A DNA stretch of 7,123 nt from SM23-73-3 sp964580215 (GCA_964580215.1 CAZOJT010000079.1:1-7123); one strand, 5' to 3'; positions 1 to 6,169 are shown, counted from the first letter of the stretch. The notes: generated from the letters alone by a model not told the origin. Numbers and translations are program-made.

Positions 1-10
1 CTTGCCATTC

Positions 11-40
11 TTCCCCCACACCAGCAAGGGGGAACCTTTT
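11..40 (+). terminator. Possible terminator of an upstream gene outside the window
   Basis: A perfect 7-bp stem, TTCCCCC (11-17) with GGGGGAA (28-34), closes a 10-nt loop and is followed by CCTTTT. The T run is only four long, so this could equally be a fragment of a dispersed repeat. No gene end is visible in the window to pair it with. The rest of 1-209 is AT-rich and includes a weak A/T hairpin at 77-98; no gene is seen there. Confidence 0.3.
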
Positions 41-209
41 AACTTCCGTTTCCCAGACGAAAGCAAAAAGATTCTTTACAAAAAATGATTTTTTTGTATA
101 TTTGCATGGTTTACTCCGAGGTCTTTGTTTGTAAAAAGATGTTTATTGAAAAACGTTGAGTCGAAATCGATATTTTATGACACTGGAAAATAATCAGGAA
201 GGATGACCT

Positions 210-740
210 GTGGATCTTTTTGAAGCTATTTATGCCAGAAGAACGATAAGAACCTTCACCGGCAAGACAATTCCTAAAAGCGATTTAGAGAAGATGGTGG
301 ATGCCGGACGGCTGGCTCCATCAGCTACAAACAGACAGATGTGGGATTTCGTTGTGATAACCGAAAAGGAGATATTGGATGATGTCTTGTCTCATTTTCA
401 AGCAGGAAGAAAATATAAAACCTACGAAGACGGTAAATTTGACGGAACATCTGCCATAATTGCAGTCATTGTGGACGGATCCAATGAATATTGGAGAGAG
501 GATGGAGCGGCGGCCACACAGAATATCTTGTTGACAGCCAGAGGCTTAGGATGGGGAAGCTGTTGGATAGAGGGACAGATGCGACCACATGAGGAGCATT
601 TTAAAGAATTGCTGGGCATTCCAGAAGGGAAACGTATCCTTTTGATGGTTGCATTGGGTGAGCCAGTCAAATGGTCTCCTTCTCCGCCCAAGAAGTCATT
701 CTCTGAGGTTTTGCACTGGGAGCGATACAAAAAATCGTAG
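210..740 (+). CDS. Nitroreductase family protein (FMN-dependent NAD(P)H oxidoreductase)
   Basis: A 176-residue single-domain protein of the nitroreductase superfamily, probably a soluble cytoplasmic homodimer that binds FMN and uses NAD(P)H to reduce nitro compounds, quinones or similar acceptors; the natural substrate cannot be told from sequence. Visible family motifs are RRTIRTF near residue 10 (phosphate-binding arginines), APSATNRQMW around residues 37-46, the helix DGAAATQNILLTARGLGWGS around 98-117, and LLGIPEGKRILLMVALGEP towards the C-terminus. The ending HWERYKK is also common in the family. The length is normal for small members. The start is GTG, chosen because AGGAAGG at 196-202 lies 7 nt upstream and the N-terminal motif falls at the expected place. 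The stop codon lies inside the outer stem of a repeat (737-785). A TTGAAA/TATTTT pair at 146-176 has a 19-nt spacer and is too weak to call as a promoter. Confidence 0.9.
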   Translation: MDLFEAIYARRTIRTFTGKTIPKSDLEKMVDAGRLAPSATNRQMWDFVVITEKEILDDVLSHFQAGRKYKTYEDGKFDGTSAIIAVIVDGSNEYWREDGAAATQNILLTARGLGWGSCWIEGQMRPHEEHFKELLGIPEGKRILLMVALGEPVKWSPSPPKKSFSEVLHWERYKKS

Positions 741-785
741 GGCTGGATTTATCCAACCCAGCAAGTCGTGTAAATACGACCCTAC
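737..785. repeat. Cloverleaf-like dispersed repeat, copy 1
   Basis: The outer arms GTAGGG (737-742) and CCCTAC (780-785) are perfectly complementary. They enclose two small hairpins: one around TGGA/TCCA with a TTTA-containing loop (about 744-755) and one with GTCGT/ACGAC stems (765-780). The element shares its architecture with 1437-1488. The TAG of GTAGGG is the stop codon of the nitroreductase gene. It probably belongs to a genome-wide family of short non-coding repeats. Confidence 0.6.
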
Positions 786-826
786 AGATAATCAGCCGTA
801 AATTGAAACGTAAAGGAGTTTCCATA

Positions 827-1408
827 ATGGAGATCAAACCAAGCCCGAAACTGAAGAGTCTGTATACGCTCATTAATTTTCTACTATTTCTCATCTGTTG
901 TGCTCTGCCAGTGATAGTCCTTCAGATTGTCAAGCAGCATCCTCGCCATCTTTACGACATTTGGTCATTAGTCATAGCGATTCTTGGGCTGATCTTGGTT
1001 ATTCTAATTCAGCTGTATTTGTTGGCGTATATCAAGACCCTGAGATATGAGCTTTCTGCGGATGATCTGCGATTTGAAAGCGGCGTTTTCTGGAAAAGAA
1101 GAAAGGTGATTCCTTTTCACAAGATCACCAACCTAAACACACTTCAGGGACCATTTGAGCGACGCTTTGGATTGGGCCATTTGAATGTCCAGACCGCGGG
1201 GCACGGCGCCAACACCGGGCCCGAAGGGAAATTGGTGGGATTAGAGGATTTCGATCAGATCAAGGAAGAGGTGATGCAAAAGGTACGGCTGGTGAAATCC
1301 GAAGCAACAACGACAGAAGATAGACCCAGAGAACACACACAACAGGAGCTTTTGAAAGAAATGCTGGAGGTATTGTCGAGGATTGAGAAAAATATGCAAA
1401 GACCATAA
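827..1408 (+). CDS. Membrane-anchored bacterial PH-domain protein (bPH2, YdbS-like)
   Basis: A 193-residue protein with two predicted membrane segments near the N-terminus (about residues 13-35 and 46-69). A bacterial PH-like domain (bPH2, formerly DUF304) follows from about residue 73 to 153. The family signature is clear: a strand RYELSADDLRFESGVFWKR, then IPFHKITNLNTLQGPFERRFGLGHLNVQTAG, then a short helix. The last 40 residues form a charged, helical, possibly coiled-coil tail. YdbS-type proteins are membrane proteins of poorly known function, often found as pairs; no partner is seen here. I chose ATG at 827 because AGGAG (814-818) lies 8 nt upstream. An in-frame TTG at 803 would place that ribosome-binding site inside the gene. 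The gene follows the nitroreductase gene by 86 bases and may share its transcript, although a folded repeat lies between them. Confidence 0.85.
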   Translation: MEIKPSPKLKSLYTLINFLLFLICCALPVIVLQIVKQHPRHLYDIWSLVIAILGLILVILIQLYLLAYIKTLRYELSADDLRFESGVFWKRRKVIPFHKITNLNTLQGPFERRFGLGHLNVQTAGHGANTGPEGKLVGLEDFDQIKEEVMQKVRLVKSEATTTEDRPREHTQQELLKEMLEVLSRIEKNMQRP

Positions 1409-1436
1409 CCCAGGAAAGACGTAAAAGCTTGAAGAA

Positions 1437-1488
1437 CGCGTAGCCGAGGCTTTATGCCTTGGTGCCCCGCCAAAGGCGGGGCTACGCG
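1437..1488. repeat. Cloverleaf-like dispersed repeat, copy 2
   Basis: The outer arms CGCGTAGC (1437-1444) and GCTACGCG (1481-1488) are perfectly complementary over 8 bp. Inside are a hairpin of CGAGGC/GCCTTG with loop TTTAT (1445-1461) and a perfect 8-bp GC-rich hairpin, GCCCCGCC/GGCGGGGC with loop AAA (1464-1482). Its last two bases overlap the outer arm, so the two stems compete slightly. The outer GTAG...CTAC and the TTTA-type first loop match copy 1 at 737-785. The strong hairpin could also weaken read-through after the PH-domain gene, but no T run follows it. Confidence 0.65.
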
Positions 1489-1512
1489 AGTAAGGTGAAA
1501 TAAATTATCCGT

Positions 1513-1575
1513 TGGTCAAGGGTTACCACACCGTTGACCACCTAAGAATAGGATCGGCGTAAGGTTACCCCGATC
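1513..1575. repeat. Two-hairpin repeat element, copy A (leader of the unassigned gene)
   Basis: Hairpin 1 pairs TGGTCAA (1513-1519) with TTGACCA (1534-1540). Hairpin 2 pairs GATCGG (1552-1557) with CCGATC (1570-1575), continuing inward through one C-C mismatch into GTAA/TTAC around a GG turn. The element ends 17 nt before the ATG at 1593, so it fills the leader of that gene. The same two hairpins occur in the same order and orientation at 2716-2778. Confidence 0.7.
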
Positions 1576-1592
1576 GAACCAGTAATAGAAAA

Positions 1593-2690
1593 ATGTTTAA
1601 ACGAAAAAAGAAAATAGTTACCCCAGGGCAGCTTGGAAAGGGACTGCATGAATTTATTATGAGAGAACTCACCAATTTTCTAGACCACGATCCGGGCAAG
1701 GTAATTGTCACTTCCTATGGCCTTGATCCTGATAGCTTGGGCGACGAACTGGGTTTCTTGGGTCAGGTCGCCGCTTACAACGCTTTGGAGGAAATCTCTC
1801 CTCTTGGCGCTGAAGATGTTATGGATGCACTGTACCAAGCTTTTTATGAGGAGATTAAGTCAGGAGGTTATCCTGAAAATGAGTTGATACAATTGAATTC
1901 TTACATTGAAAAGAGATTGTTCCATTTGAGTGTATTGAAGACGAAACTTTCAGATGAAGAGTTTGTAAGCCAAATAGGCGAAATAGCGGCTATCAGCGTT
2001 TCTGAAAAGGGTGTTCCCCCGAGTGGGTTGGGACCTGCTCTTTCAACCTATTATGTGACTATCTGTCACAAAATACGTGACCTCTTATCAAGGTGCCAAT
2101 TGGAGGGTGTTGAAAAAAACACCTTGGAAGAGGTTACCTCGCATCTTGCAGTTAAAATTTTCAAAGTATCTGTTCTTTGTGCTGACCTAATAGAAAAAGA
2201 CTTGGAAAAAGAATACAAGATTGACTCTGCAAAATACCGTAAGATTGTCCTTGAGTTTTTGTTTTTATTTATGCATCTTGCGGACCGGGATACTTTTGCT
2301 CTTTTTGACCCTAAAAAGAGAGCATTAGTCGTAGACAGTTTGTATGGTCACATTGCTTTTATTAGTGCCGATGGTGCTCAATACATAACACCCAAGTTCG
2401 AGACTTCGGTAAAGATCGCTGAGGTCGGTACAGCCAAGGTGTTTCTACGGGGATACAACATCAATCAGTTTAATCAAAGGCACCAGGAATATGAGACTTA
2501 CAAAGAGCTAATAGGCGGGGAAGAGGGGCGGAAAGGTACACTTTTCTGGGAGTTTAGTAAACACATTTCGGAGATTGTTGTTGGCAGCACTGACGATCTC
2601 TTTTGTAGACTTATATCTATAGAAACAGCTGTAGCTGCTTTTAAACATTTACATCTAACTGGCGATCTTGCAGAGATTTTAACGGTTTAA
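1593..2690 (+). CDS. Hypothetical protein, 365 residues, mostly helical, function unknown
   Basis: I do not recognise this protein with confidence. It has no signal peptide and no clear membrane segment; a basic start (FKRKKK) is followed by what reads as a largely alpha-helical, soluble protein. A middle segment at residues 216-250, with EFLFLFMHLADRDTFALFD and then KKRALVVDSL, resembles from memory a motif in uncharacterised bacterial proteins of the form 'FxHLxDRxxF ... xxKRxxxxDxL'. I could not check this. Residues 262-300 look more strand-rich. ATG at 1593 is the first possible start in the frame; no Shine-Dalgarno sequence is visible and the leader is filled by repeat copy A. A later ATG at 1659 has no better ribosome site. 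The gene is flanked on both sides by the same two-hairpin element, so it may be an inserted or independently mobile unit. The reading frame is intact over 365 codons and codon use looks ordinary, so I believe the gene is real. Confidence 0.75.
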   Translation: MFKRKKKIVTPGQLGKGLHEFIMRELTNFLDHDPGKVIVTSYGLDPDSLGDELGFLGQVAAYNALEEISPLGAEDVMDALYQAFYEEIKSGGYPENELIQLNSYIEKRLFHLSVLKTKLSDEEFVSQIGEIAAISVSEKGVPPSGLGPALSTYYVTICHKIRDLLSRCQLEGVEKNTLEEVTSHLAVKIFKVSVLCADLIEKDLEKEYKIDSAKYRKIVLEFLFLFMHLADRDTFALFDPKKRALVVDSLYGHIAFISADGAQYITPKFETSVKIAEVGTAKVFLRGYNINQFNQRHQEYETYKELIGGEEGRKGTLFWEFSKHISEIVVGSTDDLFCRLISIETAVAAFKHLHLTGDLAEILTV

Positions 2691-2715
2691 ATGCTTTTGA
2701 GCAATTTACCTGTTA

Positions 2716-2778
2716 GTCAAGGGTGCCCTTACCCTTGACCATTGAGTAAAACAGGATCGGGGTAAGGTACCCCGATCC
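2716..2778. repeat. Two-hairpin repeat element, copy B (leader of mnmG)
   Basis: Hairpin 1 is a perfect 9-bp stem, GTCAAGGGT (2716-2724) with ACCCTTGAC (2731-2739), with a 6-nt loop. Hairpin 2 is a perfect 11-bp stem, GGATCGGGGTA (2754-2764) with TACCCCGATCC (2768-2778), with loop AGG. It starts 26 bases after the stop of the unassigned gene and ends 24 bases before the mnmG start. It is the better-preserved relative of copy A at 1513-1575, with which it shares hairpin order and orientation. Confidence 0.75.
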
Positions 2779-2802
2779 AACGAATGAGTTTTAGCTAACG
2801 AC

Positions 2803-4707
2803 ATGCTAACTTATACAGAAAAATATGACATAATTGTTGTCGGTGCCGGTCATGCCGGATGTGAGGCAGCATTGGCTTCGGCAAGAATGGGGCAGAAGAC
2901 TCTCCTTTTCACCATGAACAAGGAGACCATTGCCCAGATGTCCTGCAATCCAGCAGTGGGTGGATTGGCTAAGGGACAACTGGTCAAGGAAATTGATGCT
3001 CTGGGTGGAGAGATAGGTTTTGTAGCAGATAAAACCGCTATTCAGATCAAAACGCTGAATCTTAAGAAAGGTCCGGCAGTCTGGTCCACCAGAACACAGA
3101 ACGATAGATCAGCATATCGTCTGGCAATGCGCGAATCTCTGGAAAATCAGGATAATCTTTTCATAAAACAGGATACTGTAGTAGAGGTGCTGGTGAAAGA
3201 TGGTAAAACCTATGGTGTAGTCACCACTGCCAGAATGGCTTATCTCTGCCATGCAGTTGTTCTCACCTGCGGAACATTCCTTAATGGTTTGATTCATATA
3301 GGGTTAGAGCATTTTCCAGCAGGCAGAGCAGGGGAGTTTCCAGCTTCAGGTCTCACTGAAAATCTGGTCAAATTGGGCTTTCGAGCGGGTCGTCTGAAGA
3401 CCGGAACCCCGCCCCGCTTGGATGGAAGAACCATTGATTTCTCAAAAACTATCCCCCAGTATGGTGACAAACAGCCAAAACCATTTTCCCTTCGCACAAA
3501 GACTCCTCCCCAGAACAAACTGCTTTGTTATTTAACTTATACTAATCAGGAGACTCACCAACTGATCTTAAATAATCTGGACAGATCGCCTCTTTTCAGT
3601 GGGAAGATCCAGGGTGTGGGTCCCAGATATTGTCCCTCCATTGAGGATAAAGTGGTCAAGTTCAGAGAAAAACCTAGACATCAGCTTTTTCTGGAGCCGG
3701 AGGGGATGGGAACCAATGAGTTTTATGTCAACGGATTTGCCACCAGCCTGCCGGAGGATGTTCAGTTCAAAGCTATAAGAACCGTGCCTGGGCTGGAAAA
3801 TGCCAAGATGATGCGAACCGGCTATGCCATTGAGTATGACTACTTTCCACCAGTTCAATTGAAGCATACCCTGGAAACAAAGATAGTGGAAAACTTATAC
3901 TTTGCCGGACAGATAAATGGGACCTCGGGCTATGAGGAGGCGGCAGCGCAGGGGATAATGGCGGGGATAAATGCAGTTTTGAAGATAAGAGGAGAACCTC
4001 CCTTTGTGCTGGAAAGAAGCCAGGCTTACATCGGCGTGCTGATCGATGATCTGGTCACTAAAGGGACAGAGGAACCCTATCGCATGTTCACCTCCCGGGC
4101 TGAATACCGGCTTATCTTAAGGGAGGATAATGCAGACCAGAGGCTATTAGAATACGGATATGGGTTTGGATTGGTGCTAGAGGAGATGCACACTTGCTTT
4201 CAAGAAAAGATGGGAAGAGTTCAAAAAGAGAAGGCTCGGCTGAGAAGGGTATTTGTCTCCCTATCTTCTTTTGCTCATCTTTTAGGAGAGATAGAGAACA
4301 ACCGAAAGATGTCCCTGGCGAAGATACTCAAGATGCCAGAGATTACATACGAGGATCTGAAGAAGGTGGATTGGGAGGCGCAGGGAGTACCCCAGGAAGT
4401 ATCTGACCAGGTTGAACTTGAGGTTAAATACGAGGGTTACATCAGAAGACAGATAAAGGAGATTGAGAAATCGAAGAAGCTTGAGTCAATGCGCATCCCG
4501 GAGGATTTCAGCTATGATGGCCTTAAGGGGTTCAAAAGAGAAGCCTTGGAAAAACTAAAAAGGATCAAACCGATCTCGGTGGGGCAGGCATGTCGAATCT
4601 CGGGAGTCTCGCCGGGTGATATTGCGATTTTGATGGTTCATCTCAAACAATTTATGCAAAGCGGTCAACGGATTAAACAGATTGGTCAACGGATTAAACG
4701 GATGTAA
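2803..4707 (+). CDS. mnmG: tRNA uridine-5-carboxymethylaminomethyl(34) synthesis enzyme MnmG (GidA)
   Basis: MnmG works with the GTPase MnmE to build the carboxymethylaminomethyl group on the wobble uridine (U34) of certain tRNAs, using FAD, NADH, a folate one-carbon unit and glycine or ammonium. The 634-residue length is close to the 629 of the E. coli enzyme. The FAD-binding GAGHAGCEAA motif is at 14-23. C48 in MSCNPAVGG and C277 in RYCPSIEDK correspond to the two conserved catalytic cysteines. The signatures GTFLNGLIHIG (157-167) and RLKTGTPPRLDG (197-208) are present, as are NLYFAGQINGTSGYEEAAAQ and FTSRAEYRL; the C-terminal helical MnmE-binding part ends with ISVGQACRISGVSPGDIAIL. The last 15 or so residues (SGQRIKQIGQRIKRM) come from a repeat and lie past the usual family end. 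ATG 2803 puts the FAD motif at the normal distance; no Shine-Dalgarno sequence is visible after repeat copy B. rsmG follows after 108 bases. Confidence 0.97.
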   Translation: MLTYTEKYDIIVVGAGHAGCEAALASARMGQKTLLFTMNKETIAQMSCNPAVGGLAKGQLVKEIDALGGEIGFVADKTAIQIKTLNLKKGPAVWSTRTQNDRSAYRLAMRESLENQDNLFIKQDTVVEVLVKDGKTYGVVTTARMAYLCHAVVLTCGTFLNGLIHIGLEHFPAGRAGEFPASGLTENLVKLGFRAGRLKTGTPPRLDGRTIDFSKTIPQYGDKQPKPFSLRTKTPPQNKLLCYLTYTNQETHQLILNNLDRSPLFSGKIQGVGPRYCPSIEDKVVKFREKPRHQLFLEPEGMGTNEFYVNGFATSLPEDVQFKAIRTVPGLENAKMMRTGYAIEYDYFPPVQLKHTLETKIVENLYFAGQINGTSGYEEAAAQGIMAGINAVLKIRGEPPFVLERSQAYIGVLIDDLVTKGTEEPYRMFTSRAEYRLILREDNADQRLLEYGYGFGLVLEEMHTCFQEKMGRVQKEKARLRRVFVSLSSFAHLLGEIENNRKMSLAKILKMPEITYEDLKKVDWEAQGVPQEVSDQVELEVKYEGYIRRQIKEIEKSKKLESMRIPEDFSYDGLKGFKREALEKLKRIKPISVGQACRISGVSPGDIAILMVHLKQFMQSGQRIKQIGQRIKRM

Positions 4708-4744
4708 CGGATAGAATCCGTTTAATCCGCTGCATCCGTTGACC
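4663..4744. repeat. Tandem plus inverted repeat overlapping the mnmG 3' end
   Basis: Two 21-bp tandem units begin GGTCAACGGATTAAAC at 4663 and 4684. The second is followed by complementary sequence: CGGATTAAACGGAT (4690-4703) pairs perfectly with ATCCGTTTAATCCG (4716-4729), and GGTCAACGGAT (4684-4694) is also the exact complement of ATCCGTTGACC (4734-4744). The two pairings overlap at 4690-4694 and so are partly alternative. The mnmG stop (4705-4707) lies in the hairpin loop, and the tandem units encode the QRIK repeats at the MnmG C-terminus. The downstream part to 4793 carries further TTGACCC/ACCCTT-like fragments of similar repeats. No T run follows, so a terminator role is doubtful. Confidence 0.8.
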
Positions 4745-4793
4745 ATCCACCACATCTGTGACCCTTGTTCCTTGACCCATAACCCTTACTATG

Positions 4794-4809
4794 TGTTTCA
4801 CGTGAAACA
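4794..4809. promoter_or_regulatory. parS: parS centromere-like site (ParB/Spo0J binding)
   Basis: TGTTTCACGTGAAACA is a perfect 16-bp palindrome identical to the well-known bacterial chromosomal parS consensus bound by ParB (Spo0J), from which ParB spreads as a CTP-dependent clamp to direct origin segregation. Its position between gidA and gidB fits the known clustering of parS around the replication origin. It ends 6 bases before the rsmG ATG, so it occupies the place where a ribosome-binding site would be. The identification rests on exact sequence identity and context. Confidence 0.93.
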
Positions 4810-4815
4810 TTTCGC

Positions 4816-5526
4816 ATGAATGCATACGCATCTGATTCTTCCTCAATCTTCTCGTTTCAAATACTTTCTCCCGGAGAAATAGACCAATTCAAAAAAATCT
4901 GCTCTTCTTTTGGAGTAAATCTCTCGGAGAAGATGATTAGCAAGTTTCAAGCTTACATCTCTTTGCTTTTGGAATGGAACAAAAGAATTCACCTCATCTC
5001 CAAAAAAGATGCCAAAAGCGATCGGATCCTAAGACACTTTGTCGACTCCCTCTCCATCTTCAAAGTGGTTGATCTGCCGAAGGATATGAACCTTCTGGAT
5101 CTGGGCCCAGGAGCAGGATTCCCCTCTATCCCCATAAAGATCGCCAGAGAGGATGTCCGACTAACTTTGGTTGAATCAGTTCATAAGAAGACGCTATTTC
5201 TGCAGAAACTGTCTGAAGTGTTGAAACTTCAGAAAATCTCCCTTCTAAACCAGCGGGCAGAGGAACTTACAAACCAGGCTAACTTTGAAGAGAAAGTCGA
5301 TCTGGTTACAGCAAAAGCCTTAGGGAGGCTTAAAGAGGTTGTTCGACTAAGCACGCCCTTCTTGAAAACTGGTGGATTATTGGTGGCATATAAGGGAAGA
5401 ACAGTGAAGAGAGAAATTCAGGAGATCGGTTCCCTGAAAGGTTGTCGAATTAGGGATGTGGTTAAAATTGAAATACCGGAGTTGGATCTCTTGCGTTGGT
5501 TGGTGGTAGTAAAGAAGGTGGCATAA
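4816..5526 (+). CDS. rsmG: 16S rRNA (guanine(527)-N7)-methyltransferase RsmG (GidB)
   Basis: RsmG uses S-adenosylmethionine to methylate N7 of G527 in the 530 loop of 16S rRNA; loss of it gives low-level streptomycin resistance in several bacteria. The 236-residue protein shows the family pattern: helical LLEWNKRIHLIS (51-62), RHFVDSL (73-79), the SAM-binding loop LDLGPGAGFPSIPI (94-107), acidic E120 at the end of the next strand, VTAKALGRL (164-172) and YKG (192-194). Lysine in TAKAL stands where arginine is common. The N-terminus is about 15 residues longer than many homologues. ATG 4816 was chosen because the next in-frame ATG is residue 40, inside the conserved fold. No Shine-Dalgarno sequence is visible; parS fills the space directly upstream. 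parA and parB, frequent next neighbours of gidB, are not found downstream. Confidence 0.95.
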   Translation: MNAYASDSSSIFSFQILSPGEIDQFKKICSSFGVNLSEKMISKFQAYISLLLEWNKRIHLISKKDAKSDRILRHFVDSLSIFKVVDLPKDMNLLDLGPGAGFPSIPIKIAREDVRLTLVESVHKKTLFLQKLSEVLKLQKISLLNQRAEELTNQANFEEKVDLVTAKALGRLKEVVRLSTPFLKTGGLLVAYKGRTVKREIQEIGSLKGCRIRDVVKIEIPELDLLRWLVVVKKVA

Positions 5527-5566
5527 AGTTCAAAGGAAGTGTTAACAAGCTACATCTTTTTAATTA

Positions 5567-5582
5567 AAACCAGCGGGCTGGA
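5567..5582 (+). repeat. Left arm of 16-bp inverted repeat around the secreted-protein gene
   Basis: AAACCAGCGGGCTGGA is the exact reverse complement of 6091-6106. The core CCAGC-GG-GCTGG is itself nearly palindromic. Read on the minus strand it follows the PrcB-like gene by 13 bases and runs into TTTTAATT, so it may serve as a weak terminator for that gene; the stem is short. Confidence 0.7.
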
Positions 5583-5595
5583 ATATTCCTTATTT

Positions 5596-6048
5596 CTACT
5601 TCCCACACTGCATTACGTACTGGGTATGGCTGAAGGTCACCGTTCCTGTGGGTATTGGCGCCTTAACTGCACGAACCGGGTAGACTATCATCATGGGACA
5701 GAAGCATCGTCTTCCGGGAACGGTGTCCTTGACATAGACGGTATAGTTCCCTTGTTGATCCTCCTCAATACAATAAATCTCTGTATTATAGCAACCATTG
5801 TGCTGCATTCTCATAGCAATCACAATAACCACACAAGGTGGAGTTGGGTACATCAGCACATGAGCTTGGTTCCAGAAGTTACAAAACTCAGCCTGATGGT
5901 CGATGACCCAATCATTAGATTGACAGACTCCGCTATTTTGCAACCTGAGAACCGAGGAGAAGGAAACGTTGCAGTTAAGCGCATATATGGTGGAACTAGT
6001 GAGGATCAAGATTAATCCTGCAATGAGCAAGATTTTGAAGGACTTCAT
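5596..6048 (-). CDS. Secreted cysteine-rich protein, PrcB C-terminal-domain-like
   Basis: A 150-residue protein with a clear Sec signal peptide: a lysine-bearing start, a hydrophobic stretch of about residues 6-17, and probable cleavage after IYA near residue 23. It should be exported; no lipobox is seen. The mature part contains nine cysteines (26, 42, 56, 72, 86, 93, 115, 117, 148), so disulfide bonds are likely and at least one cysteine would be unpaired. From about residue 45 the pattern fits the PrcB_C-type domain as I recall it: an N-terminal stretch ending EFCNFWN, then PPCVVIVIAMRM, a GCYNTEI in place of the usual TGGY strand, VYVKDTVPGRRC, YPVRAVKAP and a final TVTF strand. PrcB was described as a partner of a Treponema protease; a role here is not shown. 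The start is certain: a near-perfect Shine-Dalgarno sequence precedes it. It converges on rsmG with a 69-base gap and lies inside a 16-bp inverted repeat. Confidence 0.8.
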   Translation of the reverse strand: MKSFKILLIAGLILILTSSTIYALNCNVSFSSVLRLQNSGVCQSNDWVIDHQAEFCNFWNQAHVLMYPTPPCVVIVIAMRMQHNGCYNTEIYCIEEDQQGNYTVYVKDTVPGRRCFCPMMIVYPVRAVKAPIPTGTVTFSHTQYVMQCGK

Positions 6049-6052
6049 GTTA

Positions 6053-6062
6053 CACCTCCTTT
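6053..6062 (-). promoter_or_regulatory. Strong ribosome-binding site of the PrcB-like gene
   Basis: On the minus strand, AAAGGAGGTG lies 4 nt before the ATG at 6048 and matches nearly the whole anti-Shine-Dalgarno sequence. It fixes the strand and start, and decides against the long plus-strand frame over the same bases. It contrasts with the unassigned gene, mnmG and rsmG, which have no visible site. Confidence 0.85.
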
Positions 6063-6090
6063 CTTATTTTGATAGATGTCTTAAATACAA

Positions 6091-6106
6091 TCCAGCCCGC
6101 TGGTTT
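6091..6106 (-). repeat. Right arm of 16-bp inverted repeat around the secreted-protein gene
   Basis: TCCAGCCCGCTGGTTT is the exact reverse complement of 5567-5582. It lies 28 bases upstream of the Shine-Dalgarno sequence of the minus-strand gene, so it falls in the probable promoter or leader of that gene and could act as an operator or leader hairpin. No convincing minus-strand promoter was found nearby. Confidence 0.7.
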
Positions 6107-6169
6107 ATGGAATGAGAGAGAGTAAATTCCTGAGGATCTGAAGAACGGCATTGCACTTCCATGTGTGCT

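Noticed and set aside
737..785. CRISPR-like array among the intergenic repeats
   Set aside because: The repeats are few and folded, they lack regular spacers of constant length, and no cas genes are present.
803..826. Upstream TTG start for the PH-domain protein
   Set aside because: It would put the good AGGAG (814-818) inside the gene; ATG 827 has that site at the right distance.
422..894. Minus-strand frames opposite the nitroreductase and PH-domain genes
   Set aside because: They are antisense to strongly supported genes and contain no family motif.
1534..1565. TTGACC with TAAGGT as a promoter for the unassigned gene
   Set aside because: The spacer is 20 nt and the -10 match is poor; the TTGACC is an arm of the repeat hairpin.
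4684..4744. Hairpin after mnmG as an intrinsic terminator
   Set aside because: There is no T run after the stem, and the sequence is better explained as a tandem and inverted repeat.
5539..6015. Plus-strand open frame of 158 codons with GTG start and an AAAGGAA upstream
   Set aside because: It lies opposite the minus-strand gene that has a signal peptide, near-perfect Shine-Dalgarno sequence and domain-like pattern; the plus-strand product shows no recognisable motif and runs through the inverted repeat arm.
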